Shown here: in pieces, positions 17,127 through 25,210 of the stretch
Layout: every line of letters starts with the position of its first letter
Position numbering within the stretch: the stretch's first letter is position 1
Assembly: GCA_900543585.1 (NCBI GenBank)
Contig: UQRP01000024.1
Location: 1-42,419, forward strand
Origin: an uncultured Prevotella sp.
Lineage (GTDB): Bacteria; Bacteroidota; Bacteroidia; Bacteroidales; Bacteroidaceae
DNA: 42,419 bases
Direction: 5' to 3'
Made by a program: the position numbers and the translations under genes
Notes under the pieces: model-generated
What the model saw: only the letters and a program-made list of their open reading frames with translations
What the model was told of the DNA's origin: nothing
The model's database searches: none

Positions 17127-17945
17127 ATGCAGAAATACGCAGACTATATTACGCAGATAGAAATCGACTCCTTGTGGAGCGGCCGGAAGCATATCCTTTG
17201 GAATCTCGACCGAAAGGTCAATATTCTCAGTGGTGTCAACGGCGTTGGCAAGTCTACCATCATCAACAAAGTCGTCAAAGGTCTTGCTGCCGGTGGCGAG
17301 TTTCCCTCGAACATGCTCAAGGGTGTGCATGTCAAGGTGAGCCCTGCTGACGCCAAGTGGATTCGCTTTGATATCATCAGGTCCTTCGACCGTCCACTTA
17401 TCAACGCCGAGATGATAGCGCAGATGAATGCGTCGTTGGCAACGGAACTCGACTTCCAACTCTACAAGCTCCAGCGCAAATATCTCGACTATCAGGTCAA
17501 TGTCGGCAACCGTATCATCCAGGTGTTGCAGCAGGGAGGTCCCGATGCTGCCCAAAAAGCCCAGGAGCTCTCAGAGCCGAAGAGAAAGTTCCAGGACATC
17601 ATGGACCATCTCTTTGCTGACACGGGAAAGAAGATTATCCGCACGGACAACGAGATCAGCTTCTCACAGATGGGTTGTACACTCATCCCCTATCAGCTCT
17701 CCAGCGGTGAGAAACAGATTCTCGCCATCCTCCTCACTGTTCTCGTGGAGGATAACAAGCCCTACGTCCTCTTCATGGATGAGCCGGAGGTGAGCATGCA
17801 CATAGAGTGGCAGAAACAGCTCATCGAACTCATCCTTGAACTCAATCCTAACGTGCAGATTATCCTCACCACACACTCACCCGCCGTTATTATGAACGGC
17901 TGGATGGACAAGGTGACGGAAGTCAGCGATATAACGGTAAAATAA
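17127..17945 (+). CDS. ABC-type AAA ATPase (AriA/OLD-like) paired with DUF4435
   Basis: A compact 272-residue soluble ATPase of the SMC/OLD/ABC type. Walker A is GVNGVGKST (residues 36-44), the ABC signature LSSGEKQ starts at residue 191, Walker B is YVLFMDEPE (D218, E219), the D-loop is VSMH and the H-loop is LTTHSP (H250). The middle (residues 90-175) is helical and short, without a long coiled coil. Twelve bp after its stop begins a DUF4435 gene. An ABC ATPase next to a DUF4435/TOPRIM protein is the arrangement of the PARIS anti-phage system (AriA and AriB), though here the ATPase is smaller. It may instead be a housekeeping pair of Bacteroidales; the sequence alone does not decide. Confidence 0.8.
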   Translation: MQKYADYITQIEIDSLWSGRKHILWNLDRKVNILSGVNGVGKSTIINKVVKGLAAGGEFPSNMLKGVHVKVSPADAKWIRFDIIRSFDRPLINAEMIAQMNASLATELDFQLYKLQRKYLDYQVNVGNRIIQVLQQGGPDAAQKAQELSEPKRKFQDIMDHLFADTGKKIIRTDNEISFSQMGCTLIPYQLSSGEKQILAILLTVLVEDNKPYVLFMDEPEVSMHIEWQKQLIELILELNPNVQIILTTHSPAVIMNGWMDKVTEVSDITVK

Positions 17946-17957
17946 TCCTTATCGCCT

Positions 17958-18962
17958 ATGTCACAGCGTCTGCAAGATAACCTTACATCTAACTATCTCG
18001 CTGCTGCCAACCGCTTAGGCTCTAAGCACCAGCGGCAGAAGATAGTTGCCTACGTGGAGAGCTATGACGACGTCTTCTTCTGGCGCACCATCCTCTCCCA
18101 GTTTGAGGATGACAGATACTACTTCGAGGTCATGCTTCCCACCCGCCAGAATGTGCTGGAGCGTGGGAAGAAAGCTGCACTCATGAGCGCGCTGTCCGGT
18201 AAGACCGGGCAGTGGCTCATCGCATGTGTCGATGCTGACTACGACTATCTTATCCAGGGGGCCACGCATACCTCGAAGACCATTCTCGGGAGTCCTTATA
18301 TCTTCCACACCTATGCCTACGCCATCGAGAACATGCAGTGCTATGCTCCCTCGCTTCATGATGTCTGTGTGGCTGTGACCCTCAATGACCATATCATCTT
18401 CGACATCCGTCAATACCTTGAAGACTTCTCTGAGGCCATCTGGCCGCTCTTTGTCTGGAACATCTGGTACTATCGCTCTGTGCGCTACGGACAGTTTACG
18501 ATGACCGATTTTCTGCGTGTCATTGAGACGGGCGCCTTCAGCTTGAATAACGCGGACCAGAGCATTCAGCAGGTGAGGCGGAAGGTGGACTCGAAATGTA
18601 AACAGCTCAGAAGCAAGAATCCTGATAGCCGCCAGAGTTGGCTGCAAGTGGAGCAGGACCTGATACGTCTGGGAGCCTCGCCCAAGACCACCTATCTATA
18701 TATACAGGGTCACCACCTCTTCGACAAGGTTGTCGTGCCGATGATGACAAAGATTTGCGACAAGCTCATTCGGCAACGACAGAGCGAGATAGCGCGACAG
18801 AGCCAGCATGGCACCCAGCGCCGCAACGAACTTTCCTGCTATACCAATTCCATAGAAGATGTCATCCCAATGCTGAAGAAAAACATGGGGTATATCCTCT
18901 CTGAACCTTACAAGCGCATCACAGCAGATATTAAGACCTTTATGGAATCTCTCAGGAGTTGA
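17958..18962 (+). CDS. DUF4435 (TOPRIM-like) protein, putative effector of the pair
   Basis: A 334-residue protein with DUF4435 at residues 25-250. The core looks TOPRIM-like: a beta strand ending in a conserved glutamate (IVAYVESYDD, E34), then G-K-K (70-72) and the acidic strand WLIACVDADYDYL with D92, D94 and D96, which would bind metal. A substrate-adaptor-like stretch FHTYAYAIENMQCY follows. The C-terminal third is basic and helical. TOPRIM domains of this kind cut or nick nucleic acid; in PARIS the DUF4435 protein AriB is a nuclease effector released by the ATPase. That role is inferred for this protein by domain and neighbourhood. The stop codon overlaps the first operator-like dyad at 18959. 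Confidence 0.8.
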   Translation: MSQRLQDNLTSNYLAAANRLGSKHQRQKIVAYVESYDDVFFWRTILSQFEDDRYYFEVMLPTRQNVLERGKKAALMSALSGKTGQWLIACVDADYDYLIQGATHTSKTILGSPYIFHTYAYAIENMQCYAPSLHDVCVAVTLNDHIIFDIRQYLEDFSEAIWPLFVWNIWYYRSVRYGQFTMTDFLRVIETGAFSLNNADQSIQQVRRKVDSKCKQLRSKNPDSRQSWLQVEQDLIRLGASPKTTYLYIQGHHLFDKVVVPMMTKICDKLIRQRQSEIARQSQHGTQRRNELSCYTNSIEDVIPMLKKNMGYILSEPYKRITADIKTFMESLRS

Positions 18963-19037
18963 TATAGGTCAACGTCGAGTATTGATACATATCAATTTTC
19001 CTTGTTGACGAAGGTCAAGCCGTTTGACGATGGTCAA
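18959..19037. promoter_or_regulatory. Four operator-like 14-bp dyads
   Basis: Four sites of the form TTGAY-N4-RTCAA occur at 18959 (TTGATATAGGTCAA), 18982 (TTGATACATATCAA), 19005 (TTGACGAAGGTCAA) and 19024 (TTGACGATGGTCAA). They are spaced 23, 23 and 19 bp apart. They lie 38 to 116 bp upstream of a good -33/-7 promoter (19075-19106). The first overlaps the DUF4435 stop codon. They look like binding sites for a dimeric regulator, which is not identified. Confidence 0.65.
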
Positions 19038-19074
19038 AAATATGGGCGAAAATCGGGTCCTACATGTGTTATTG

Positions 19075-19106
19075 TTTGCGCACACAGTGCAAAATATCTA
19101 ACTTTG
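19075..19106 (+). promoter_or_regulatory. Bacteroidetes promoter for the small ORF unit
   Basis: TTTG (19075-19078), a 20-bp spacer and TAACTTTG (19099-19106) match the -33/-7 consensus well. The transcript would begin near 19113, leaving a leader of about 165 bases before the ATG at 19280. Confidence 0.7.
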
Positions 19107-19200
19107 CAATGTCAAAAGAACAATAGGGTTAGCCTTCAAGGCATGAGATAAAGTATTTAGGGTAACATTATTATTTTAGACAGTAAAAGATTTGAGAGAA

Positions 19201-19255
19201 GCTCCCACAGCGTGTGGTGGGCGATAAAGGGAAGCTCCCACATAGTGTGGTGAGC
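19201..19255 (+). promoter_or_regulatory. Two tandem conserved hairpins in a leader RNA
   Basis: Two 22-base elements at 19201-19222 and 19234-19255, 33 bp apart, each begin GCTCCCACA. Each can fold as GCTC-CCACA, a 3-base loop (GCG or TAG) and TGTGG-T-GRGC, a 9-bp stem with one bulged T. The differences sit in the loop and at one stem base, where G replaces A and keeps pairing with T/U (wobble). Each is preceded by GAA. They lie 25 bases before the small ORF and may form an RNA- or protein-binding control element. Confidence 0.6.
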
Positions 19256-19279
19256 ATTAAAAAGAAAAGGATAACAATT

Positions 19280-19369
19280 ATGACAATGATTTCATTTTTT
19301 GCAACAGCAGCTATCATGTTTGTAGGCATCTCTCTGATAGCTATCACAATGGATAGAATGGCCCGCTAG
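19280..19369 (+). CDS. 29-residue single-pass membrane peptide
   Basis: The reading frame starts MTMISFFATAAIM and ends AITMDRMAR before TAG. It has one hydrophobic helix of about 20 residues (4-23) and a basic C-terminal end (DRMAR), which would place the C-terminus in the cytoplasm. An AAAAGG sequence 9 bases before the ATG is a plausible ribosome site. The unit has its own promoter (19075), a structured leader and a strong terminator (19416), which supports it as a real gene. Short membrane peptides of this size may be toxins or regulators of membrane complexes, but no match is recognised and no partner antitoxin RNA is seen. Confidence 0.55.
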   Translation: MTMISFFATAAIMFVGISLIAITMDRMAR

Positions 19370-19415
19370 GCGGCTTTCTTCCATTTACAATTGGAAAGCT
19401 TCATCATTTTAAATA

Positions 19416-19456
19416 AATAAGGCCGGGACCAAACGCGCATTGGTTCCGGCCTTATT
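19416..19456. terminator. Strong, probably bidirectional intrinsic terminator
   Basis: AATAAGGCCGG and CCGGCCTTATT, with inner ACCAA/TTGGT pairs around a 7-base loop, form a roughly 17-bp stem with one mismatch. The A/T-rich flanks on both sides let it serve the small ORF unit (+) and susD (-), which ends at 19509. Confidence 0.85.
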
Positions 19457-19508
19457 GTATATATACTGAGGGAGCGGGGCCTAAGTCCCGCCCTCACAGT
19501 GTTTGTTA

Positions 19509-20948
19509 TCAGTAGTTTTGTGTCAGTTCAGGGTTGTTGCGTGTGGCGTTGGCGGGGAAGGGGAATATCCAAAGCTTGCTGTCAGGGGCAATGGAGTACG
19601 TCTTGCGCTCGCCACTCTCCAAGAGCGTCATGTCGCGGGTCAGCGTCGCCTTGTAGGCCTCTTCTGTATTCCAGCGCTTGCGGTCGAAGAAGTTCTCGTA
19701 AGTGGCCAGGCATTCGATGAACTTTGCCTTCTGCAACAGCGCCATCGCCTCTTTCTCGGTAGAGGCTGTGAAGTCTGCATATTTGTCAGGATCAATGCGG
19801 TAACGGCGCACCTTGTTGATGAGGTCCATACCTTTTTGTATCTCGCCTGTACGGATGTAGCATTCGGCGGCCACATAGTACATTCTGTCTGATGTCACGC
19901 CCCAGGCGTTCCAATGCTGGTCGTAGCTGCTGCATCCCCTGGATCCTTTTACACCGCTCAACTTTTGACCGTAGTTGTCATCCCAGAGCGGGTCTCCCCA
20001 GCTTTGGGCATAGTTGAGGATGATGTCGCCGTCCTCAAACTTTGACACCGTCTCTGTGGAGAGGTATTCGCCCCAGGGATAGGTCATGCCGGCACCCATA
20101 TACATGACGTTGCTCGGGCTCTTCTCGTCGAGCGTCCACTCCTGACTTTCTATGATGGGAGTGCGATCCTCGATGGTACCATTGTATTGCAGGGATTTCA
20201 GGGCGTAAGGCAGTGCTTTGTCGTACTCTTTCATCTGCATAAGCACCTTTGCTTTCACGGCATTGCCCCACGCTTTGTCGCCACGGAGAACATTGGCATT
20301 GTCGGGCAGCGTGTTGATGTAGCTGTCGTCAAGGTCGGCGAGGATGTCGTCGTAGACTTCCTTTACCGTGGCCTTGTGTGTATTGCCGTCGGTGGGGTCG
20401 ATGTCGGTGACATAAGCGATACCCGGCGTGTCGGCGGCCGTAGCGGCGTCATATTGGGCAGCGTAGATGTTGACGAGCAGGAAATGGACGTAGGCTCTGA
20501 GGATGTGGGCTTCCGCTTTCACCTTTGCGCGTGTGGCGGAGTCGCCGTCGATGGTGTTGTCGGCTTTAGCCAGTACAGTATTGGCTTCATAGATAATGGA
20601 GTAGCCTTTGCTGTAAATGTCATCTGTGGGTGTGAGGTTGGCACGGTCTATCGACTCGTCGTAGGTCAGCAGTGCATAGTTCAGCGTGTTGGTCTGTGTC
20701 AGCACTGTAGGCACAGGTGTAGAGGGGTAGCACTCGTTGACGACGAGGCAGAGATTGCCGACATCACCGAGGTTGTTGGTGTTGTTGAGAATCTCATCCA
20801 CTTCGCTGATTTTGTTCAGAATGGTCTTGCCCTTAGGCGTGATGTCGAGCTTGTCGTCGCACGACCCAAAAAGAAGGAGAGCCAAGGCAAGCGGCAGTAA
20901 GGCCAAGGCTCCTGCCTTATGTGATACAGAATATATCTTTGCTTTCAT
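19509..20948 (-). CDS. RagB/SusD-family outer-membrane lipoprotein
   Basis: A 479-residue lipoprotein. The signal peptide ends in the lipobox LLFGSC, with the lipidated Cys near residue 30 followed by DDKLDI. The SusD fold is shown by TPR-like helices (KAEAHILRAYVHFLLVNIYAAQYDA, AWGNAVKAKVLMQMKEYDKALPYALKSLQY) and the C-terminal SusD motif with RRYRIDPDKYADFTASTEKEAMALLQKAKFIE and LWIFPFPANATRNNPELTQNY. It caps the SusC transporter and captures the substrate at the cell surface. The start at 20948 is chosen; an ATG three codons upstream (20957) is equally possible. It lies 31 bp after susC. Confidence 0.9.
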   Translation of the reverse strand: MKAKIYSVSHKAGALALLPLALALLLFGSCDDKLDITPKGKTILNKISEVDEILNNTNNLGDVGNLCLVVNECYPSTPVPTVLTQTNTLNYALLTYDESIDRANLTPTDDIYSKGYSIIYEANTVLAKADNTIDGDSATRAKVKAEAHILRAYVHFLLVNIYAAQYDAATAADTPGIAYVTDIDPTDGNTHKATVKEVYDDILADLDDSYINTLPDNANVLRGDKAWGNAVKAKVLMQMKEYDKALPYALKSLQYNGTIEDRTPIIESQEWTLDEKSPSNVMYMGAGMTYPWGEYLSTETVSKFEDGDIILNYAQSWGDPLWDDNYGQKLSGVKGSRGCSSYDQHWNAWGVTSDRMYYVAAECYIRTGEIQKGMDLINKVRRYRIDPDKYADFTASTEKEAMALLQKAKFIECLATYENFFDRKRWNTEEAYKATLTRDMTLLESGERKTYSIAPDSKLWIFPFPANATRNNPELTQNY

Positions 20949-20979
20949 AACTGTCATAAATCTATTGTTTAACCATGCT

Positions 20980-23900
20980 TTACAGCGTCACACCGAGAGA
21001 GAACGTCCAGCTCTTGGGTGTTTTGAAAAGTGGCATACCCGTATAGGGATCGTTGGCTTCAGGGTCTATGCCCTGTGCATTGCGCACCCAGGTAAGCACA
21101 TTGTTCATTTGGACTCTCAGGCTGATGCTGCCTACTCCCACGGCGCGGCACCACTGTTCAGGCAACTGATAGGCGAGTACGATGTTGCGGACCTTCATGT
21201 AGTCGGCATGGACCACGTTGATGTCGAACTTGGCAGGGTCGTCTTCGGACATCATCATGTTGTAGGCGGGTTCGCCGTTGGCCAGATAAGCGGTTTTGTC
21301 TTCACTGCGCCAGTAGTTCAGCATGCTGCTGTAGATAGGCTCGCCGTATTCCGAGCCCATCTGTATCGTCCACTGGTTGGCATTGATTCTCATCACATGT
21401 CCGGCATAGAAAACCATCATGGCTGAGAGGGTGAAGCCCTTGTAGGATACCGACGGCGTCAGTGAGCCACTGAGTTTGGGGTCCAGGCTGCCACTATAGA
21501 CAGCGTCGGCAGTCTCGAAGTTGGAGTCGTAGGTTGGCACGGCAATCTTCGTACCGTCAGCTTTGATAAGATAAGCCTGCTGGTCGCCATTCTCATCGAT
21601 GGCGAGACCGCCGTAGCGCATGCTGTAGAGGGAGTGGACAGGCTTGCCCAAATGATAGGAGCTGCTTTCAAGCGCCTCGTAGCCGCTGGTAATCTCGTGG
21701 TTGATGCCTGTCACCTTGTTGCTGTTGTAAGCCAGGGAGAAGTCAGCGCTTACGCCCACTTGGTTGCGGCTTCGTGCGCGGAGGATGTCGGCGGAGAGTT
21801 GGAGCTCCACACCTTGGTTGCGAATCTTGGCGTTGTTGATGGTCAGTGACTCCCACCCCTGTGTGGGGTCTATATCCGTCTCAGAGAGAACATCGGAGGA
21901 GTTTTTCAGATAGTAGTCGAGGGATCCGCGCAGACGGTTGTCGAGGAGTGAGAAGTCGGCACCGATATTCCATGATGCTGTCTTCTCCCAGCGCAGCTGG
22001 TCGTTGGGGGGTGTCTGGAGCACGGCGCGCTTGTTGCCGTAGATATAGTCGGTCTTAATCTGTGCAGTAAGATAAGAGGTGTAGTTGCTGTTGATGTTAC
22101 CTGTCAGGCCGTAGCTGGTGCGAAGCTTGAGCATGTTGATCCATTTGATGTCCTTCATCCATGCTTCGTTGTGCATGTTCCAGCTCAGACCTACCGACCA
22201 CAGCGGGCGTCCGCGGAATTTTGGGTCGCTGCCGAAGAGGTCCGTCTTGTCCACACGATAGGAGCCGGAGAGACTGTAGAGATGGTTCCAGGTGTAGTTG
22301 CCGGTGAAATAATAGGAGAAATATCTGTGCAGTGTCTCCGAGGATGTAAAGTCGGTGATACGGTAGCCAACAGGTGAGAAGGAGCTGGAGATATCGCAGC
22401 TGTTGAGTTTATAAAGGTCATAGAGGTTTGTCATGAAGGTGCTGTTGGTCTGCGTCTGGTCATCATAGCCGACGAGCTCGTTGCTTGTGGCTCGTGTCTT
22501 CATCTGGCGATATTCCATACCTGCGACAAACTCCACCGCATGCTTCTCGGCGAAGGTGTGGTTGTAGGTGCCCTGTGTGCGGAAGGTGAAGTGTGCCCCA
22601 TCGTTGGTGTTCACGTCGAGCAACCCGCCGTCGGGCAGATAGTGCTTACCTTTATAGGTATAGAGGTTGTAGAGATGGCGCATGGTGTAGGAGTCGGCCT
22701 GATAGAGCCCCTCACTCTTCGAATAGACGTCCTCATACTGGAACTGGCCGCTCAGCGTCACATCGGCGATGGGGTGGACATTCAGGCTGACATAGGGGCG
22801 GATAAGGGTGGACCGTGTGTTGCAGTAGTTCTTGTTGATTTCATCCTGCAACACGAAAGCCTCGCTCTTCAATCCATACTGCGGATCGCTGAGGTTGGGC
22901 TCAGAGAGGTTGACAATGCCTTTGCGTGACAGCGGGTTACCATTCTCGTCCCACATTGTCTCATAGTTGTAGAAGGAGTTGATACCCATCAGGTTGAACA
23001 TATCCATACGGGTTCTGGTGCGCTCGCTCTCCACATAGACGCCGAAGGAGGCATCAGCCCATTTGGCAATGTCGAGGTGACCGTCGTAGCTACCGACAAA
23101 GGTGCGGTCGTGGAGTCCCGTCATGCCTGTGTTGTCACTCTTGTAGTTGGCATTGATAGACGAGTTGAGGTATTTGCCCTTGGTGCGCAGCGAGAGGTTG
23201 TACTGTTGTGTCACCTGATGGCGGAGCATGAGGTCCTCCCACTCTTTCTTATAGTTGTTCTGGCTCCACTTGGCTTTAGTGGCATTATATTCTTCGTCGG
23301 TGATGTTGCCTTTGTAGTGCTCCATCATGAGCTGCATCATTGGCGTGTTGTGACGGCCGTTATACTGGTCGTAGCTGGCTTCGAGGTCAGAGAAGCTCCA
23401 CTCGTCGTTGTCCTTGAGCCAGTTGAAGTTGTCCTCGTTGAGTTCTATCTCTTCCGCTGCCGAGGCATAGCCGAAGTTGTTGTAGCTTCTCTTCTGCGAG
23501 ATGTTCAGGTCGGCGTTGAAGTCAACCTGTAGCTTCTCTCTGGTAGCCTTCTTCGTTACTACTACGATGACGCCGTTGGAAGCTCTGGCACCGTAGATGG
23601 CGGCGGCAGCGGCATCCTTTAGCACAGTGATAGACTCGATGTCGTAGGGGTTGATGGTCTCTATGCTCTCGTTGATAGGCAGGCCATTGACGACGACAAG
23701 GGGCGATGTGTTGGCCGATAGGGAGCTGATACCGCGTATGGCCATCTCTTTGGTCACACCGTTGTCGTATTTCACGAGACCTGCAATCTTACCTTCGAGG
23801 TTGCTGGTGATGTCGCCGGTATAGCGATTGTCAAGGTCTTTGTTGGAGATAGTCTGAAAGGCGCCGGTGGCATCCTCGCGCTTCAGTGTCTGGTAACCGG

Positions 23901-24468
23901 TCACGACGACGTCGCCCAAGGTATGCTCATCGCGCTGAAGGATGATCTTCAGCGGCTTGCCATCGGCTTTGCGGCGCAGCGTCTTCATTCCGAGATAGCT
24001 GTATTCCAACTCGGCACCGGTCGGGACATCAGCGATGTGGTAACGTCCCTCGCTGTCGGTGATGGTACCTGTATTCGTTCCTACGACACGCACGGAAGCC
24101 CCTATCAGTGGCTCGCCGTTGTCGTCGACGAGTTGTCCGCTGACCTCAGTCTTCCCAAGTCCAAATCTGCTGATGGTGATGGTGTTGCCTTTGACGGCAG
24201 AACGGAAGGGAAGACCCTGCAACACAGCGTTGACGGCAGCGGGAACATCCATATCATGGATGTCAGCACTCACCGTCTGCTGTTGCAGGTCGTCGGTGTT
24301 GTAGCTGAAATGGTAGCTACCACCTTGCTTCTCAATCTGATACAATGCTTCAGTCAGTGGTGTGTTTTTGAAACTCAAGGTTATCTTCCGTCCTTGTGCC
24401 GACACTCGCAGGCAGGCAGCAAGGAGGATGATGAGCAGTAACCCGAATCTCTTTCTCTCTTTCTTCAT
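20980..24468 (-). CDS. SusC/RagA-family TonB-dependent transporter with an STN domain
   Basis: A 1162-residue outer-membrane protein. The start at 24468 (MKKERKRFGLLLIILLAACLRVSAQG) gives a clean signal peptide. Next is an STN (secretin/TonB short N-terminal) domain at about residues 27-78 (KITLSFKNTPLTEALYQIEKQGGSYHF). It is followed by a carboxypeptidase-regulatory-like domain (VSGQLVDDNGEPLIGASVRV, DSEGRYHI), the TonB-dependent plug (MAIRGISSLSANTSPLVVVNGLPI, KDAAAAAIYGARASNGVIVV) and a large barrel. The STN domain is known to talk to FecR-type anti-sigma factors, but neither that gene nor an ECF sigma factor is present here. No glycosidase, lyase or sulfatase is adjacent, so the substrate cannot be predicted. 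Confidence 0.92.
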   Translation of the reverse strand: MKKERKRFGLLLIILLAACLRVSAQGRKITLSFKNTPLTEALYQIEKQGGSYHFSYNTDDLQQQTVSADIHDMDVPAAVNAVLQGLPFRSAVKGNTITISRFGLGKTEVSGQLVDDNGEPLIGASVRVVGTNTGTITDSEGRYHIADVPTGAELEYSYLGMKTLRRKADGKPLKIILQRDEHTLGDVVVTGYQTLKREDATGAFQTISNKDLDNRYTGDITSNLEGKIAGLVKYDNGVTKEMAIRGISSLSANTSPLVVVNGLPINESIETINPYDIESITVLKDAAAAAIYGARASNGVIVVVTKKATREKLQVDFNADLNISQKRSYNNFGYASAAEEIELNEDNFNWLKDNDEWSFSDLEASYDQYNGRHNTPMMQLMMEHYKGNITDEEYNATKAKWSQNNYKKEWEDLMLRHQVTQQYNLSLRTKGKYLNSSINANYKSDNTGMTGLHDRTFVGSYDGHLDIAKWADASFGVYVESERTRTRMDMFNLMGINSFYNYETMWDENGNPLSRKGIVNLSEPNLSDPQYGLKSEAFVLQDEINKNYCNTRSTLIRPYVSLNVHPIADVTLSGQFQYEDVYSKSEGLYQADSYTMRHLYNLYTYKGKHYLPDGGLLDVNTNDGAHFTFRTQGTYNHTFAEKHAVEFVAGMEYRQMKTRATSNELVGYDDQTQTNSTFMTNLYDLYKLNSCDISSSFSPVGYRITDFTSSETLHRYFSYYFTGNYTWNHLYSLSGSYRVDKTDLFGSDPKFRGRPLWSVGLSWNMHNEAWMKDIKWINMLKLRTSYGLTGNINSNYTSYLTAQIKTDYIYGNKRAVLQTPPNDQLRWEKTASWNIGADFSLLDNRLRGSLDYYLKNSSDVLSETDIDPTQGWESLTINNAKIRNQGVELQLSADILRARSRNQVGVSADFSLAYNSNKVTGINHEITSGYEALESSSYHLGKPVHSLYSMRYGGLAIDENGDQQAYLIKADGTKIAVPTYDSNFETADAVYSGSLDPKLSGSLTPSVSYKGFTLSAMMVFYAGHVMRINANQWTIQMGSEYGEPIYSSMLNYWRSEDKTAYLANGEPAYNMMMSEDDPAKFDINVVHADYMKVRNIVLAYQLPEQWCRAVGVGSISLRVQMNNVLTWVRNAQGIDPEANDPYTGMPLFKTPKSWTFSLGVTL

Positions 24469-24611
24469 AAGCAATGGTTTATAATACAAAATTGCAATAA
24501 ATAACACTCTTTGCTTATAAATACGACACTTTAAGAGAAAGTGGACAGCAAAATGATAGTTTTTTTTCGTGAGTGTTTACAAAGCGCGGAGTGGCTTGTT
24601 GTCATCTACCA

Positions 24612-25175
24612 TCACTTGCCCTTCAAGGCAAAATACTTCCACAAGGGTGCAGACATCATTGACTGCTTGATCTCGTCGCGCTCGAGGATGCCGCGTACCT
24701 CAGCCTCTGAAAGAAGATAGACGTCGATGTCCTCGTTGTCGTCGAGGTGACGCTCGCCTTTCGGCTCTACGCCACGGGCCAGGAAGGTGTGAGTGATGTT
24801 GTTGCAAGTACCGGGGTTCTGACATGTCTCCATGAACAGCTGCCAATCGCCACCGCCGAATCCAGTCTCTTCCATCAGCTCACGGCGTGCAGCCTCTAAT
24901 GGTGCCTCACCCTTCTCGATGACTCCAGCGGGAATCTCAAACTCTACGATACCAAGACCATGGCGGTATTGCCGTTCAAAGATGAACTCTCCTGACTTCG
25001 TCAGAGCGATGACATTGATCCAGTCGGGGTATTCCAATGACCAATAACCTTCCTTGACACGCCCGTCTGGCAGCATCATCTTGTCTTTTCTTACGGTCAT
25101 CCATGGCTCACGGATGACATATTCCGACGAGACGGTCTTCCACCGCATCTCGTCGTCACTTCGCTTTAATTTCAT
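24612..25175 (-). CDS. NUDIX hydrolase, ADP-ribose pyrophosphatase type
   Basis: A 187-residue cytoplasmic hydrolase. The NUDIX box is seen at about residues 89-111 as GVIEKGEAPLEAARRELMEETG (G, then E at +6, REL..EE, G), which coordinates the divalent metal. The surrounding IPAGVIEKGE and PGTCNNITHTFLARG match ADP-ribose pyrophosphatases, which cleave ADP-ribose to AMP and ribose-5-phosphate. The exact substrate is uncertain, as in most NUDIX proteins. It has its own -7 box just after the kinase-remnant gene. Confidence 0.88.
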   Translation of the reverse strand: MKLKRSDDEMRWKTVSSEYVIREPWMTVRKDKMMLPDGRVKEGYWSLEYPDWINVIALTKSGEFIFERQYRHGLGIVEFEIPAGVIEKGEAPLEAARRELMEETGFGGGDWQLFMETCQNPGTCNNITHTFLARGVEPKGERHLDDNEDIDVYLLSEAEVRGILERDEIKQSMMSAPLWKYFALKGK

Positions 25176-25195
25176 AAGATATTATTTTGACTGTG

Positions 25196-25203
25196 CAAAG
25201 GTA
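25196..25203 (-). promoter_or_regulatory. Bacteroidetes -7 box for the NUDIX gene
   Basis: On the minus strand TACCTTTG (TAnnTTTG), followed by C, lies 21 bp before the ATG at 25175. Confidence 0.45.
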
Positions 25204-25210
25204 GTGATTT

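Noticed and set aside
19509..24468. A complete polysaccharide utilisation locus
   Set aside because: Only susC and susD are present; no glycoside hydrolase, lyase, sulfatase or sensor regulator adjoins them.
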